Below the pieces are notes generated by a model that worked only from the letters and a program-made list of their open reading frames with translations, had not been told where the DNA came from and did no database searches. Below, piece after piece: positions 14,133 to 14,357 of a stretch of 14,357 nt of DNA (position 1 is its first letter; each line of letters starts with the position of its first letter). The position numbers and the translations under genes are program-made. This DNA comes from an uncultured Lachnospiraceae bacterium (GTDB taxonomy: Bacteria; Bacillota; Clostridia; Lachnospirales; Lachnospiraceae): positions 1 through 14,357 of the forward strand of contig CAJUGD010000055.1 of the NCBI GenBank assembly GCA_910586205.1, given 5' to 3'.

Positions 14133-14357
14133 AAGAGTACCCACTATGGAGCGATTACTTATTATTAGTTTGAATGAAAAAGTAGTATGGATGTTCCACC
14201 ACTCCGGTTTTGTTGGTCTATTTGATTATTCTAAACAGCTTGGAATATAAAAATTACTGTTTTTTCTTTTTAACCAATATTGAGAATGGAAGGGTGATTA
14301 TCCTAGTGCCTTGTAAAGTCTAAAACTGTACCAAAACTTTTCCATGTGGGGCTAAGC

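Larger units (their letters stand above)
13480..14330 (+). mobile_element. Internally deleted IS66-family element
   Basis: This holds the first 21 codons of tnpB joined to the 3' part of the IS66 transposase gene. The limits are proposed from an imperfect terminal inverted repeat: TACAGTTTT-N6-TACAA at 13480-13499 and its reverse complement TTGTA-N6-AAAACTGTA at 14311-14330 (14 of 20 positions identical, equal spacing). No 8-bp target duplication, usual for IS66, is seen next to these ends. The family is certain from the proteins; the ends are only moderately supported. Between the transposase terminator and the right end (14133-14310) there is no supported gene. Confidence 0.55.

Noticed and set aside
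14146..14250. 34-residue ORF MERLLIISLNEKVVWMFHHS onward, right of the IS66 transposase fragment
   Set aside because: No ribosome site and no recognisable family; it lies within the proposed IS66 element end.

Overview
The window looks like part of an Rhs/YD-repeat polymorphic-toxin locus from an anaerobic low-GC Firmicute, most probably a Lachnospiraceae-type Clostridium relative. This rests on the style of the Rhs core (YEYDxxGN repeats, an RYYxPxLGRFLQED / NPVRYYDPSGYS core end, an NTGCPGA linker), strong AGGAGG ribosome sites, IS66 remnants and a CIRCE-type operator. The taxonomic call is inference. All supported genes are on the + strand.

Layout: six consecutive 'core fragment - toxin tip - immunity gene' modules are lined up head to tail. 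A (2-710): end of a toxin tip plus immunity gene; the tip enters from the left edge and may be the C-terminus of a full-length rhs gene. B (795-3539): long orphan Rhs with an open reading frame, plus immunity gene. C (3646-7342): badly decayed core, a frameshifted HNH/EndoVII-like tip and an intact HEAT-like immunity gene. D (7441-8782): short decayed core, frameshifted tip, intact small immunity gene. E (8788-10341): short core interrupted by a stem-loop element, frameshifted tip, intact immunity gene. F (10359-12793): mosaic core, truncated tip abutting a DUF2971-like gene that has lost its normal start. Core DNA is richer in G+C, while tips and immunity genes are plainly AT-rich, so the mosaic is visible by eye.

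After module F come a stand-alone gene resembling the PBECR2 phage nuclease-fold domain (12823-13344), a near-consensus CIRCE (HrcA) operator with no heat-shock gene beside it (13443-13469), and an internally deleted IS66-family element in which the start of tnpB is joined to the 3' part of the transposase gene (about 13480-14330).

Working model (inference): new tips recombine into a full-length rhs gene to the left, pushing older tip/immunity pairs rightwards as silent orphans. Five of six immunity genes stay intact, while tips from C onward are broken. In three tips (C, D, E) the break falls in a 6-7 nt poly-A tract. This fits retention of immunity against sibling toxins, but slippage at the A tracts restoring toxin production cannot be excluded from sequence alone.
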